Of a stretch of DNA of 64,000 bases, positions 53,391 through 62,334 are shown one piece after another. The notes under the pieces were generated by a model that searched no databases, was not told where the DNA came from, and saw only the letters and a list, made by a program, of their open reading frames with translations. The stretch covers positions 124,001 through 188,000 of the forward strand of contig NZ_JAAOIY010000005.1 of the NCBI RefSeq assembly GCF_013184495.1, in the 5' to 3' direction. A program made the translations under genes and the position numbers. The stretch comes from Sporosarcina jiandibaonis (lineage in GTDB: Bacteria > Bacillota > Bacilli > Bacillales_A > Planococcaceae). The stretch's first letter is position 1, and the number at the start of each line of letters is the position of its first letter.

Positions 53391-53827
53391 TTTAATAATG
53401 TGTCATAAATAAACAACGTAGTAATTTAATGGAAGTAGAAACAGGCAGAGGATAGTTATTTTTTTGGGGGGCGATGTTCTTTTTTCTAGATAAATTAATA
53501 TTGATTTATAATATGTTGTTTTTAACAATGAATAAAACTCTTCGTGAAACCATTAATCAGTCTAACTTAAGAAATTGATAGGATTCGTTTGGAAAAGATA
53601 AAGTGTAGTCTATTCTCTCGATCTAAAAAAAACATATATCTCTATTGATTACTTAAATGATTAGCAAATAACAGAGTTTCTGTTGAAAGTATTCTGAAAA
53701 TACGGTTGTTTTTTTCAGGTTTTTAAAGTTACCTACACCTCCTATGTTTTCTCCTAATAATACTCTATAACCTGGGAATAAGGAAAAGTTAGTTTGTATG
53801 AAAGATACACCCGATTTAAAATGTATT
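53391..53827. other. AT-rich gap between convergent hsdR and methylase genes
   Basis: No gene or strong structure recognised. The end (53804-53838) holds CCCGATTTAAAATG/TTTTAAACCGG-like inverted arms that may stop the reverse-strand operon. Confidence 0.45.
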
Positions 53828-54700
53828 TTAAACCGGATGTTCTTGATGGGGTACTAATCGTAAATGCTTTTCAATATCACCAGAGTTTATTTTCTTTGAA
53901 AAGAACATGAATTCTTGTCCAAGTGTTGGCTTCGCAATCGAATAGTTTAAGTAATACCTTTCGTATTGATATTGATCATATAATTCTTCGATTTCATTAG
54001 CAACGTCATATGTGAGGATCCAGAACCTATTTCGCATTTTATTTTTGATTACATCGGCCAATTCGACATGATCATGGTGAGTGTAAAAGTTTGTGTATAA
54101 GTCAGGTCCTTTATCATAATAGGGTGGGTCGAAAAACGTTAAAGATTTCCGAGTGTGCTTTATCTCTTTTTCAATGAAATCTTTAGCATCGTAATTACAA
54201 ACCTTGATACGATCGGAATAAGATGATATAAGTTTTATTCTGTCAATAATTGTACTTTTATTGAACCTACAATCCATTTTGTTGAAACTATCTTGATTTT
54301 TTCCGCCGATAACCCCTGCTTTAATAATACCTGAAAAATTTGTTCGATTTAAAAATAGTGTTGAAAAGGCAAGTCGAAGTTCATCAGTTTCTTTTTTATT
54401 CAATTGGATTTTTTTCTGTGAATACCATTGTTCCATATTGATAGGTGTTTCATTAATAAGTTCTATAAGACTATTGGAATCATTTTTAATGACATTCCAT
54501 AATGAATAAATACCAGGGTCATAGTCATTAATGATAATACGTTTCACATCATTATTTATCAATAAACGAAGTGCAACAGCAGCTCCGCCGGCAAAAGGCT
54601 CAATATAAGTTGTAATGTCATTTTTAGCAACTAAATGTCTTACGTATGGATATGTTTTATTTTTACCTCCGGGATATCTTAAGGGAGAAAAATTAGTCAT
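53828..54700 (-). CDS. D12-class DNA adenine methyltransferase (Dam family)
   Basis: 290 residues from ATG 54700, seven bases after AGAGGTGAT (the frame opens at 54721). Motif order is that of Dam/M.DpnII: PLRYPGGKNK near the N-terminus, SAM motif EPFAGGAAVALRLL, and catalytic FFDPPYYDKG (DPPY). It methylates the N6 of adenine; the target cannot be read off, though GATC is common for the class. It follows the ParB-like gene by 32 bases on the same strand and has no cognate endonuclease beside it. Confidence 0.9.
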   Translation of the reverse strand: MTNFSPLRYPGGKNKTYPYVRHLVAKNDITTYIEPFAGGAAVALRLLINNDVKRIIINDYDPGIYSLWNVIKNDSNSLIELINETPINMEQWYSQKKIQLNKKETDELRLAFSTLFLNRTNFSGIIKAGVIGGKNQDSFNKMDCRFNKSTIIDRIKLISSYSDRIKVCNYDAKDFIEKEIKHTRKSLTFFDPPYYDKGPDLYTNFYTHHDHVELADVIKNKMRNRFWILTYDVANEIEELYDQYQYERYYLNYSIAKPTLGQEFMFFSKKINSGDIEKHLRLVPHQEHPV

Positions 54701-54732
54701 AATATCACCTCTGCTGATCATAACTGTTTTAG

Positions 54733-56439
54733 TTATGATTGACTAGAAATTTCACCTACCATTATTTGGATTGCGGCAAACCATCGTCTTTCAATTTCCC
54801 AAAGAGCATCTGTAGAAGGTTCACGATAATTTCCGTGGGCAACAATATTTAGCTCATCAGGATCCCTTTTATTGTTTGCTTCATTAATTATTCTAGCAAC
54901 TGTTCGATCCGCTTTTTGGAGTTCCTTGTAATTCCCTTTCCCCGGGTTGGTACATTCTTTTAATAGGCTATCAATGGATAGTTGTTTAATAGCTTCTCCA
55001 TTCTTAATGTTAAAATTTAATTGCTTGTGTAGAATGTATTCTTGAATAGTACATTCTAATAAAGTTCTAATTAAAACGGTAGATGCTAATGTAAACATTT
55101 TGACGTCTATCCGATGCAGTTCATACAAAGTGCGGGATATACCTACCACATTACCTGTATAATTTATTCCCTTGAAAGGATATGTTCTATTGGTAGGTTT
55201 ATTTTGTCTCCTATTATTAGTTCCCTTACCATCAGTTTGGTCATCACCTGGCTTATTACTACCTGTTTTATCACTGCCTGTTTTATCACTGCCTGTTTTA
55301 TCACTGTCTGTTTTATCACTGTCTGTTTTATCACTGTCTGTTTTATTACTGCCTGCTTTATCACTGTCTGTTTTATCACTGTCTGTTTTATCACTGCCTG
55401 CTTTATCACTACCTGTTTTGTCACTACCTGTTTTGTCACTACCTTGTTTATCAACACGCGGATTGCCATTTTCTAGATCCTCTTTAGAAGTGCAATTTTT
55501 ACAGTCAAAGTATTTTGAAAGTATATCCAAAAATTCCTGATGAGTTTCATTGAGTATTTTCGATTGTATATTTGCACTTTTCGCGATATTAAAAAAGTTG
55601 TCAATTTCATTTTTTTTGTTTAAGACTCTCGTATTAATAACATCATCCTCCCAGTACATCTTAGCTAGAAGAACCAGTACCTTAATCAGTAAATCTTTTT
55701 TATTTTTATTTGTAGGTAGACTTAAAGAGTGGTTGACCTCGCAAAATTCTAATCCTAACCCTTCACTGTCTATATAATAAGTGTACATTCGATTCAAAAT
55801 TAAATCTGTATCAAGTTTAGTATCTACAGTATTTAATAAGTAGGTAGAATTAGGCAAAACTTTATTGTAATTATCAAGAATAGTGTTCAAAATTGAATAT
55901 CTATGGAGTGTTCTTTTTATAACAATGTTGCTTTCTCGGGACATTTGTGAAATTTCTTCCAATTCCCTCCCATTATCAAACATTTTTTTGTAGAATTTCA
56001 TTTTAGAAAATTGCGACCAAAGCCTAATGCCATCTATATGCCTAGTTATTAATGCTCTATCAGCCTCTTCACGTGAATGTACTACATCTATTGGTATAGA
56101 TTTGATAAATTGAGCACAATCATAGGATATTTTCGGTATACTTCTTTTTTTTGATTTTGCCAAGTCAGGGTTTTCTAATAACTTTAAAGATGACGTTCTG
56201 CGATTTCCTTCTAGTACGATGTATTTCCCTTCTTCTTCTTTTAAAGCAATTATTCTTTCGCCAGGAGTAAAGCCACCATAGTTATTAACCTTGTTAGTTA
56301 AATCGAGTAGTTCCTCATAATCTACTAGGTAATTAATTATTTCTTTTTGTGAAAAGTTTTTATTCTCACGTGTAGTAAACCTTGGATTCTGCTCATCAAG
56401 ATATAACTCATTTAAACCAACAAATTTTGTTTTATACAT
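54733..56439 (-). CDS. ParB-like protein with low-complexity repeat and HEPN-like C-terminus
   Basis: 568 residues in three parts. Residues about 1-200 are a ParB/Srx-type domain: LYLDEQNPRFT, NNYGGFTPGERIIA and VLEGNRRTSSLKLL, the E-G-N-R-R pattern of ParB-type nucleotide-binding or nuclease folds. A helical region to about 320 is followed by 13 copies of a five-residue repeat (GSDKT, DSDKT and variants; 55249-55443) and an Asn/Gly-rich spacer. The C-terminal about 150 residues are helical (TLASTVLIRTLLECTIQEYI) with ELNIVAHGNYRE, an N-x3-H pattern seen in HEPN-like domains. It is upstream of the adenine methylase in one operon. Probably a defence or methylation-linked system; not a chromosome-partition ParB. 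Confidence 0.7.
   Translation of the reverse strand: MYKTKFVGLNELYLDEQNPRFTTRENKNFSQKEIINYLVDYEELLDLTNKVNNYGGFTPGERIIALKEEEGKYIVLEGNRRTSSLKLLENPDLAKSKKRSIPKISYDCAQFIKSIPIDVVHSREEADRALITRHIDGIRLWSQFSKMKFYKKMFDNGRELEEISQMSRESNIVIKRTLHRYSILNTILDNYNKVLPNSTYLLNTVDTKLDTDLILNRMYTYYIDSEGLGLEFCEVNHSLSLPTNKNKKDLLIKVLVLLAKMYWEDDVINTRVLNKKNEIDNFFNIAKSANIQSKILNETHQEFLDILSKYFDCKNCTSKEDLENGNPRVDKQGSDKTGSDKTGSDKAGSDKTDSDKTDSDKAGSNKTDSDKTDSDKTDSDKTGSDKTGSDKTGSNKPGDDQTDGKGTNNRRQNKPTNRTYPFKGINYTGNVVGISRTLYELHRIDVKMFTLASTVLIRTLLECTIQEYILHKQLNFNIKNGEAIKQLSIDSLLKECTNPGKGNYKELQKADRTVARIINEANNKRDPDELNIVAHGNYREPSTDALWEIERRWFAAIQIMVGEISSQS
55249..55443 (-). repeat. 13 tandem 15-bp units inside the ParB-like gene
   Basis: 195 bases, 13 x 15, coding GSDKT-type pentapeptides with variants DSDKT, GSDKA, GSNKT and GSNKP. 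Units are similar at base level (GATAAAACAGGCAGT). Because 15 is a multiple of three, unit gain or loss would change linker length without a frameshift. Confidence 0.9.
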
Positions 56440-56528
56440 TTTTTTCCCCCTAAGTAATTAAAATGTAAGGACTTCCAATTTGTATTTCATTATTTATTAG
56501 ATAGGTCTAAACTTTAAAACTTGTGACA

Positions 56529-56537
56529 ATTATACCA
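56529..56537 (-). promoter_or_regulatory. Extended -10 promoter of the parB-like/methylase operon
   Basis: On the reverse strand TGGTATAAT, an ideal TGN-extended -10, about 90 bases before the ATG; no good -35 is needed with this type of box. Confidence 0.6.
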
Positions 56538-56761
56538 TAAATATGTGTTGGTTGTATCAGGCATTTAGGTAATTGTGAATATCAGTGTTGAAATCCACAA
56601 AAGTAACAGTTTAACTCCAAAAACTTCACGGATAATCTATTTCAGTTAAAGATATATTAGAAGGAAAGAAATGAAACATAAAAGTTGGGCGATAATTGTA
56701 ATCGCAAGGGAGACCGAATTTGATCGAAAACTTTCCGGAACAATTGAGATCTGAAAAAGGA

Positions 56762-57065
56762 TAAAGGTTTTCGTTATACTTTGCCAATTGTACTTGGCCG
56801 AAGGAAGTCGTTGGTACTGCTTGGAATATTAATTAGCTTGCCTTATATTTGGATGATTGTGTTGATATTTTTTGACGTTACAAGTGGCCTACAGCCATCG
56901 TATTTTTAGCATTGCCTGTAGCTATAAGGTTGCGCTGGAAATTGTGAAAAGGTGCGCCACGTGAGGATGAAAAAAGTGCCATGAAATGGGCGTCATGGCA
57001 TCATTGAGTGTTTGGGTTGTTATTTGCTTTCGGAATCTGGAATGGTTGATGGTACGCTGTGGAGT
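56762..57065 (+). pseudogene. C-terminal relic of a UbiA/MenA-type prenyltransferase
   Basis: A frame reads GFRYTLPIVLGRRKSLVLLG then ILISLPYIWMIVLIFFDV. After frame changes, GAPREDEKSAMKWASWHH and VFGLLFAFGIWNG follow, the end of UbiA-family membrane prenyltransferases. Several shifts and stops separate the pieces, and the N-terminal half with the Asp-rich motif is absent. Confidence 0.65.
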
Positions 57066-57169
57066 TCATCTTGATAAACCTTCAGCTATAGATAAGTAGC
57101 CGCTTGGAAAGTCGATTTCAACTGACTTTTGAAGTAGCTTTTTTATATGGCTAGGTGCCCCATCGGTTG

Positions 57170-57500
57170 GTGATCTCTAGCACGGGTACCTTTTCTAACT
57201 ACCGGTATTTTCATTTCCACTGGCATATCATAATCCATAAATGCTTAAGAGAATATTGCTTTGTCGATTAACCCTCGGAAAATACCATCGTAATAGCCAT
57301 AGAGGTTATGGCTGGTTTTCTTATTTGATGCTTGGAACAGGATGCTGATTGCTTGTAATGCAAATACTTCGAAGACTTCACCTTGAATGCTGAATTTCAT
57401 GAGTCGGATTGAGTGTGTCCGGTAACTGCCATACAGTCTGCTTGCCGAATCTGCATTGTTTTCCCCTGTATATGATTTGATTAGATCCTAGAAACGTGTG
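57170..57500 (-). pseudogene. Reverse-strand gene relic, family unknown
   Basis: The reverse strand stays open for about 70 codons: ADSASRLYGSYRTHSIRLMK, FSIQGEVFEVFALQAISILF and SHNLYGYYDGIFRGLIDKAI. After an in-frame stop it continues AFMDYDMPVEMKIPVVRKGT. It looks like a protein-coding gene with at least one nonsense mutation and missing ends. I cannot name it. Confidence 0.45.
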
Positions 57501-57598
57501 TAATGTGTGATTATTTGAATTTGGTCGCCAAAACTATTAGTGGAGTAAGGGCGATTGACAGGTGTCGGGGGGACATGTCCCTTCGGTCATATATTTAA

Positions 57599-58462
57599 AT
57601 GGACGAGGTTCATTTTTTTAGTATTTATCGAGGAGATCCAATTCGTATAGCATTGGAGTTGGACGAAACAAATTTCAAGCGATTTGTCATGATTATAGAA
57701 TCTGCCGGAGTCATACATAAATCCATGGTAAGATTACAAAATGCACTGAACTTCGCTTATGCGCTATTTCTCTTTTTAAGAGAGAAAGGTCTGGATGGAT
57801 CAACAATTAACAATATAGTCCGAAAGTGGTTTGTATTAACATTATTGACTGTCAGGTATTCGGGCTCAGCAGAAAGTGTGTTTGATTATGACATTAAACG
57901 CTTTGATGGGATGGATGATCCTCTGAAATTTCTTGAACGTACAGAAGCAGGGGAATTGTCGGGTGCTCATTGGGATCATCTCTTAGTGACTAATTTAGAC
58001 TCATCAGTTAGAACTAGCCCATATTTCAATTTGTTTCTTATGGCGCAAGTTACAAGTAAAGATGTAGCTTTTCTTTCCAAATCAATAACTGTCCAACATC
58101 TAATAGAAGAAAGGGGAGATGTACATCACATATTCCCCAAAAAATACCTACAGAAAAATGGCTTCATTAACCGCTCACAATATAACCAAATTGCAAATTT
58201 TGTCTACACAGAACAAGTTGTCAATTTGGCAATAAAAGACCAAGCACCGAAGGAGTATTTGGCTAAGGTACAAGAGCAGTGTATTGGGGATATTCTCAAC
58301 ATCGGAGAAATAAAAGATCAAAATGAATTATAGCGTAATTTGGTAGCAAATTGAATTCCAGAATCGGTTTTTACTATGACAGCAGAAAATTATCACGACT
58401 TTCTCGAAGAACGAAGAAAGATGATGGCTCAAAAGATAAAACAGTTTTATCAGGGTTTATAA
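57599..58462 (+). pseudogene. DUF262/HNH (GmrSD-like) gene, 5'-truncated with two stops
   Basis: An open frame runs to TAG 58331, but the same frame continues past it and a TGA to SVFTMTAENYHDFLEERRKM then MAQKIKQFYQGL and TAA 58460, the usual C-terminus of DUF262 proteins. The body holds the DUF1524 HNH-like motif GDVHHIFPKKYL. The N-terminal DUF262 (ParB-like NTPase) half is missing and no ribosome site precedes 57599. Intact relatives include type IV GmrSD enzymes that attack modified DNA. Here it is a dead member of the defence island. Confidence 0.8.
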
Positions 58463-58820
58463 TGAGTTGATGGCACTTGTGAATCTATTGCATTTTGCAC
58501 TAAAAACAAAAAAAGGGATGGAAAGGACACTCTAAGATTCTGTTGAAAAGATTCCGAAGAGATGAAAATTTAAGTTTGTCTTTTCGTATTTTGAATTTTT
58601 TAAAAATGGAAACAAAGATTAACTATTATTTTGTTGAAATGATATAATAGTTATAGGGTAAAAGTAGTGTTTGTGGTACAGTAAAGGGATAAAAGATAGG
58701 GGGGCAATTATTTAAAAGTGTTGAACAGGAAAATACATATCCTTGATAAAATTGGGTTTAGAACGAATCAAAATAGAATGAATTTAGTCGAAAACCACAG
58801 CAAAGAGGGGGAAGACATCT
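58463..58820. other. Intergenic with promoter for the next lipoprotein gene
   Basis: A TATAAT box (58643-58648) lies in an inverted repeat TAACTATTAT (58620-58629)/ATAATAGTTA (58644-58653). This is either a regulated promoter or a hairpin. No protein gene seen. AGAGGGGG precedes the next ATG. Confidence 0.5.
58620..58653 (+). promoter_or_regulatory. -10 box inside a 10-bp inverted repeat
   Basis: Perfect 10-bp arms separated by 14 bases; the right arm contains most of TATAAT. A repressor bound here would cover the -10. Confidence 0.45.
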
Positions 58821-59789
58821 ATGAAAAAAATATTAGTATTTTTGTTTGCAGTATTGGTTTTAGTAGCATGTAATCATATGGGAGAATCTAGTAATCAAAT
58901 TAAAGTTGATAATACTTCGCTAGAAACTGAAGGAATTGAAAAAGTAAAGAAGAAAGAACGAAAAGAACCTATAGTTCTTGAGGCTTATATGCCGACAAAC
59001 GATTTGGATATTTATGGTTATGTAATGGTATTAATCAAAATTAAAAATAATAGCGACGAAGCAATAAAAATCCATCAGAGCGATTTTATTCTTTATGATA
59101 ATGAGAGTGACACAGAGTTTGAGATTCTGGTTGACTTTGGTAATTATGAAGCTACACCAAAAGAATTAACATTAGCGCCGAATGAGGAGAATTATACGCT
59201 GGGTTATTATAATATTTCAATTGAAAGACCAGATATTTTTGGGGCTATTGATATAGAAGAGTTTGAAATGAAATACAATGGTGACACGGCTGTACAAGAC
59301 GATATAATTGCATTAAAAGTTGATTTTCATGATGAATATGCAGGAATCATCAACGAAATAACGAATTCTCAAGAAGTAGAAACAGAAATTACTGATGAAA
59401 ATATTAATCTCGGCAGTCAACAAGATTTAGTCATTTCTGTATATGGTCCACTTGATGATCGGGAGGCATATGTACGGGTACAGAATACATCAAGTAACGA
59501 AGTAATCTATTATGATTCTACAAAGCTATATGTTTATGACGATGTTAATAGATATGGGATTGACCCAAAGGTTTATGATTCAGCTATTAACGAACCAATG
59601 TTGCTTCAACCTGGACAAATAGTTGATTACAGAGAATTTTTTTTATTTGAAAATGACTATCAAAGTAGCGTTGAAATTGGTGGAAATATAAAAACAGGCA
59701 AATATGTCCCTAAAGAAGACGCTTCAGCGATAAGTGTTAATTATTATCACGAAGGCCAATTACCCCAAGACTTTTCCGATTATGATTAA
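58821..59789 (+). CDS. Lipoprotein with two Ig-like (DUF4352-type) domains
   Basis: 322 residues. Lipobox LVLVAC (Cys17) then a charged linker rich in Lys/Glu. Two beta-sandwich units follow: DLDIYGYVMVLIKIKNNSDE…LTLAPNEENYTLGYY (about 55-165) and DLVISVYGPLDDREAYVRVQ…EPMLLQPGQIVDYREFF (about 200-300). The layout is like DUF4352 lipoproteins of bacilli, whose role is unclear. Alone between two terminators, so transcribed by itself. Confidence 0.75.
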   Translation: MKKILVFLFAVLVLVACNHMGESSNQIKVDNTSLETEGIEKVKKKERKEPIVLEAYMPTNDLDIYGYVMVLIKIKNNSDEAIKIHQSDFILYDNESDTEFEILVDFGNYEATPKELTLAPNEENYTLGYYNISIERPDIFGAIDIEEFEMKYNGDTAVQDDIIALKVDFHDEYAGIINEITNSQEVETEITDENINLGSQQDLVISVYGPLDDREAYVRVQNTSSNEVIYYDSTKLYVYDDVNRYGIDPKVYDSAINEPMLLQPGQIVDYREFFLFENDYQSSVEIGGNIKTGKYVPKEDASAISVNYYHEGQLPQDFSDYD

Positions 59790-59862
59790 TGAAATTGGAA
59801 AATAATGTGGTATGATACTATTCAGACTCTACATTTGTAAGAGTGTATCTGAATGAAACAGA

Positions 59863-59907
59863 AATCGGAAGTCAATCCAATCGATGTTGGGGTGACTTCC
59901 GTTTTTG
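59863..59907 (+). terminator. Terminator of the lipoprotein gene
   Basis: Perfect 9-bp stem CGGAAGTCA/TGACTTCCG followed by TTTTTG. Confidence 0.85.
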
Positions 59908-60171
59908 TTGGTAAAGCATTGTGAAACGATGGCTTAGAATTATGAAGTTCATTCAGTTTATGTGTTAAACTTATTTTGAATGTTTCAAAGTGTCATATTG
60001 AAGGATTAGATGATGTAGATTGCTGGAAATTTGTAGGAGCAGAATTAAGTAAGGTAAATATGTTGATAAACATTCTCGACTGTTCGAATTACCATAAACG
60101 TTAAAACCAACACGATAACTTCGTATGCAGTTATTCTTTTCGAATACTTCCTCATGAAAGGAGAAGTTGAA
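59908..60171. other. Intergenic before mcrB
   Basis: No gene or strong structure seen; AAAGGAGAAG at 60156-60165 is the mcrB ribosome site. Confidence 0.5.
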
Positions 60172-62334
60172 ATGGAAGAACACATTTTAGATAAAGAAGA
60201 ATTTTCTTGGATTCCGTTTTATAAGGAATTTGCGGATAGGTTATTAAAATATCGCGATGATCGGCAAACTTTATTAAAGCTGCTAGATGAAGCTTTTGAA
60301 GAGTCGAATATGAATAATCCTTTTGCAAAATCTGAACAAACCTTTGAAGATACAGATCCTTTTTCAGTTTTTGCTACTTTCAACCGTGGTATTAGTGATG
60401 AAAATCGGATTAGACTTGCGGAAAGTATCGGAAAAAGAATAGGTGTAACAACTGCAGTTCCAACTCAGTTTACAGGGATACCAAAATTGAACAATATGGG
60501 ATCCATGTTTTTTAGATTTGAAAAAACTGAAACAGAAAAAGACATCAATAATCAATGGAATTTATTTGAAGATGCTTTATCTTATGCTGATCAAAACAAT
60601 GAAGAAAACCATGATGACTTTATTGAAAGTTATGAAAAAGTCCGGAAAATCCCTTATGTTAAGTGGAAAATGACAATCGGATTATTTTGGATCCGCCCCT
60701 ATTTTTATTTGAATTTAGATGCGAATAATAGAAGGTACCTCAACAAGGATGAGTTTTCATTCATCAAGCAAATTACGACGCTTCAAGATGTTCCGACAGG
60801 AAAAGAGTATATTGAATTGATTCAAAAGCTTCAAAACTATTTTGAACAAGATAATATCCCTTATAATAATTTTCCAGAGTTTTCACAACATACTTGGGTA
60901 GAATCCATTTCAACCCTAGAAGTGGATGACCATGATTACACTACTATGAATAACATTAATGATCAAAATAAGAGGAAATATTGGATATATACGCCTGGAA
61001 AAAGTTCATCTATGTGGGATGAGTTTTATAATGAAGGCATTATGGGGTTAAGACGAGGGGAGATGGGTGATTTAACTCAGTATGCTTCTAAAGAAGAAAT
61101 GAAACAACAAATGAAGCAATTATACGGGGATGAGTATACGTATATAAATGTTGCTCATGCTGCGTGGCAGTTTGTGAATGAAATCCAACCGGGTGATATT
61201 ATTTTTGCGAAAAAAGGTTTGAGTATTATCATTGGTTACGGGGTCGTCGAGTCAGAATACATATTTGATGCGGATAAAGAAATTTATAAACATGTACGAA
61301 AAGTAGATTGGAAGAAAAAGGGGGAGTGGTCGCACCCTGGACGAGCTGTAGCAAAAAGCTTAACTGAAATTACGCCTTACACTGAGTATGTAGAAAAATT
61401 AAAACGTATATTCCTTGCTGATAACAACGAAGAGGATGAAGAAGTGTTAGATGAGTTAGATGAGTTAGAAGAGACATACGAAGAATTTACTTCCCAAAAC
61501 TTTTTAAATCAAGTATTCATGGATCGACCCGAGTACGAAAGATTGGTCAAAATATTAAAGATGAAGAAAAATCTAATCTTACAAGGAGCCCCTGGTGTTG
61601 GTAAGACATTTGCGGCAAAACGATTGGCATACTCAATAATGAATGAACAAGATAGCAGCCGTGTTAAAATGATCCAATTTCATCAGAGTTATAGTTATGA
61701 AGATTTTATGATGGGGTATCGTCCTGTTGAAGATGGTTTTAAACTTGAAGAAGGACCATTTTATGAGTTTTGTAAGAAAGCGGAAAAAGATAGTGAAAGA
61801 GAATACTTTTTTATTATCGATGAGATTAATCGCGGAAATTTAAGTCAGATTTTCGGTGAGTTGCTTATGTTATTAGAGAATGATAAACGAGGACATGAGT
61901 TGCAGTTAATTTATAGTAATGAAATGTTCTCAATTCCTAAAAATGTGTATGTCATTGGAATGATGAATACAGCTGATCGAAGTCTTGCGATGATTGATTA
62001 TGCATTAAGAAGACGTTTTGCATTTTTTCATATGAAACCTGGGTTTAATTCGGAAGGGTTTCAACAAGTAATTCGTAAAGCAAACAATCCAAAGTTTAAT
62101 AAACTGATTACCCAAATCCAACGTTTAAATGAAGTCATTACAGAAGATGAAACATTAGGAGAAGGTTTTGAAATAGGTCATAGTTATGTATGTTTTAATG
62201 ATGTTGTGACAGATGAAGATTTATCCGTTGTGATTGAGTATGAGTTGCTGCCATTGTTGGAAGAGTATTGGTTTGATGAGCTTGAGAAATATAATGAATG
62301 GTCCCAGAAGTTTTATGGAGTATTAAATGATTAA
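60172..62334 (+). CDS. mcrB: McrB-type AAA+ GTPase with N-terminal EVE-like domain
   Basis: 720 residues from ATG 60172 behind AAAGGAG (frame opens at 60154). The N-terminal about 290 residues are of unknown fold. A sensor-like domain follows (VNEIQPGDIIFAKKGLSIII then GYGVVE; R-x-x-G… pattern), similar to EVE/PUA domains that read modified bases. The AAA+ motor has Walker A GAPGVGKT (about 472), FHQSYSYEDFMMGYRP, Walker B IIDEINRGNLSQIFGE, and the McrB signature MMNTADRSLAMIDYALRRRF. It forms a GTP-driven hexamer that activates McrC to cut modified DNA. Overlaps mcrC by eight bases. Confidence 0.9.
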   Translation: MEEHILDKEEFSWIPFYKEFADRLLKYRDDRQTLLKLLDEAFEESNMNNPFAKSEQTFEDTDPFSVFATFNRGISDENRIRLAESIGKRIGVTTAVPTQFTGIPKLNNMGSMFFRFEKTETEKDINNQWNLFEDALSYADQNNEENHDDFIESYEKVRKIPYVKWKMTIGLFWIRPYFYLNLDANNRRYLNKDEFSFIKQITTLQDVPTGKEYIELIQKLQNYFEQDNIPYNNFPEFSQHTWVESISTLEVDDHDYTTMNNINDQNKRKYWIYTPGKSSSMWDEFYNEGIMGLRRGEMGDLTQYASKEEMKQQMKQLYGDEYTYINVAHAAWQFVNEIQPGDIIFAKKGLSIIIGYGVVESEYIFDADKEIYKHVRKVDWKKKGEWSHPGRAVAKSLTEITPYTEYVEKLKRIFLADNNEEDEEVLDELDELEETYEEFTSQNFLNQVFMDRPEYERLVKILKMKKNLILQGAPGVGKTFAAKRLAYSIMNEQDSSRVKMIQFHQSYSYEDFMMGYRPVEDGFKLEEGPFYEFCKKAEKDSEREYFFIIDEINRGNLSQIFGELLMLLENDKRGHELQLIYSNEMFSIPKNVYVIGMMNTADRSLAMIDYALRRRFAFFHMKPGFNSEGFQQVIRKANNPKFNKLITQIQRLNEVITEDETLGEGFEIGHSYVCFNDVVTDEDLSVVIEYELLPLLEEYWFDELEKYNEWSQKFYGVLND

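Noticed and set aside
55249..55443. Possible CRISPR array
   Set aside because: Units are directly adjacent 15-mers with no spacers and lie in frame inside a gene.
55114..55540. Two + strand open frames rich in ITVCF / LSLPV repeats
   Set aside because: They are mirror translations of the 15-bp repeat in the reverse-strand ParB-like gene; no ribosome site or independent coding signal.
54733..56439. Plasmid or chromosome partition ParB
   Set aside because: No ParA gene, no parS-like palindrome seen, no ParB central HTH recognised; the partner is a methylase.
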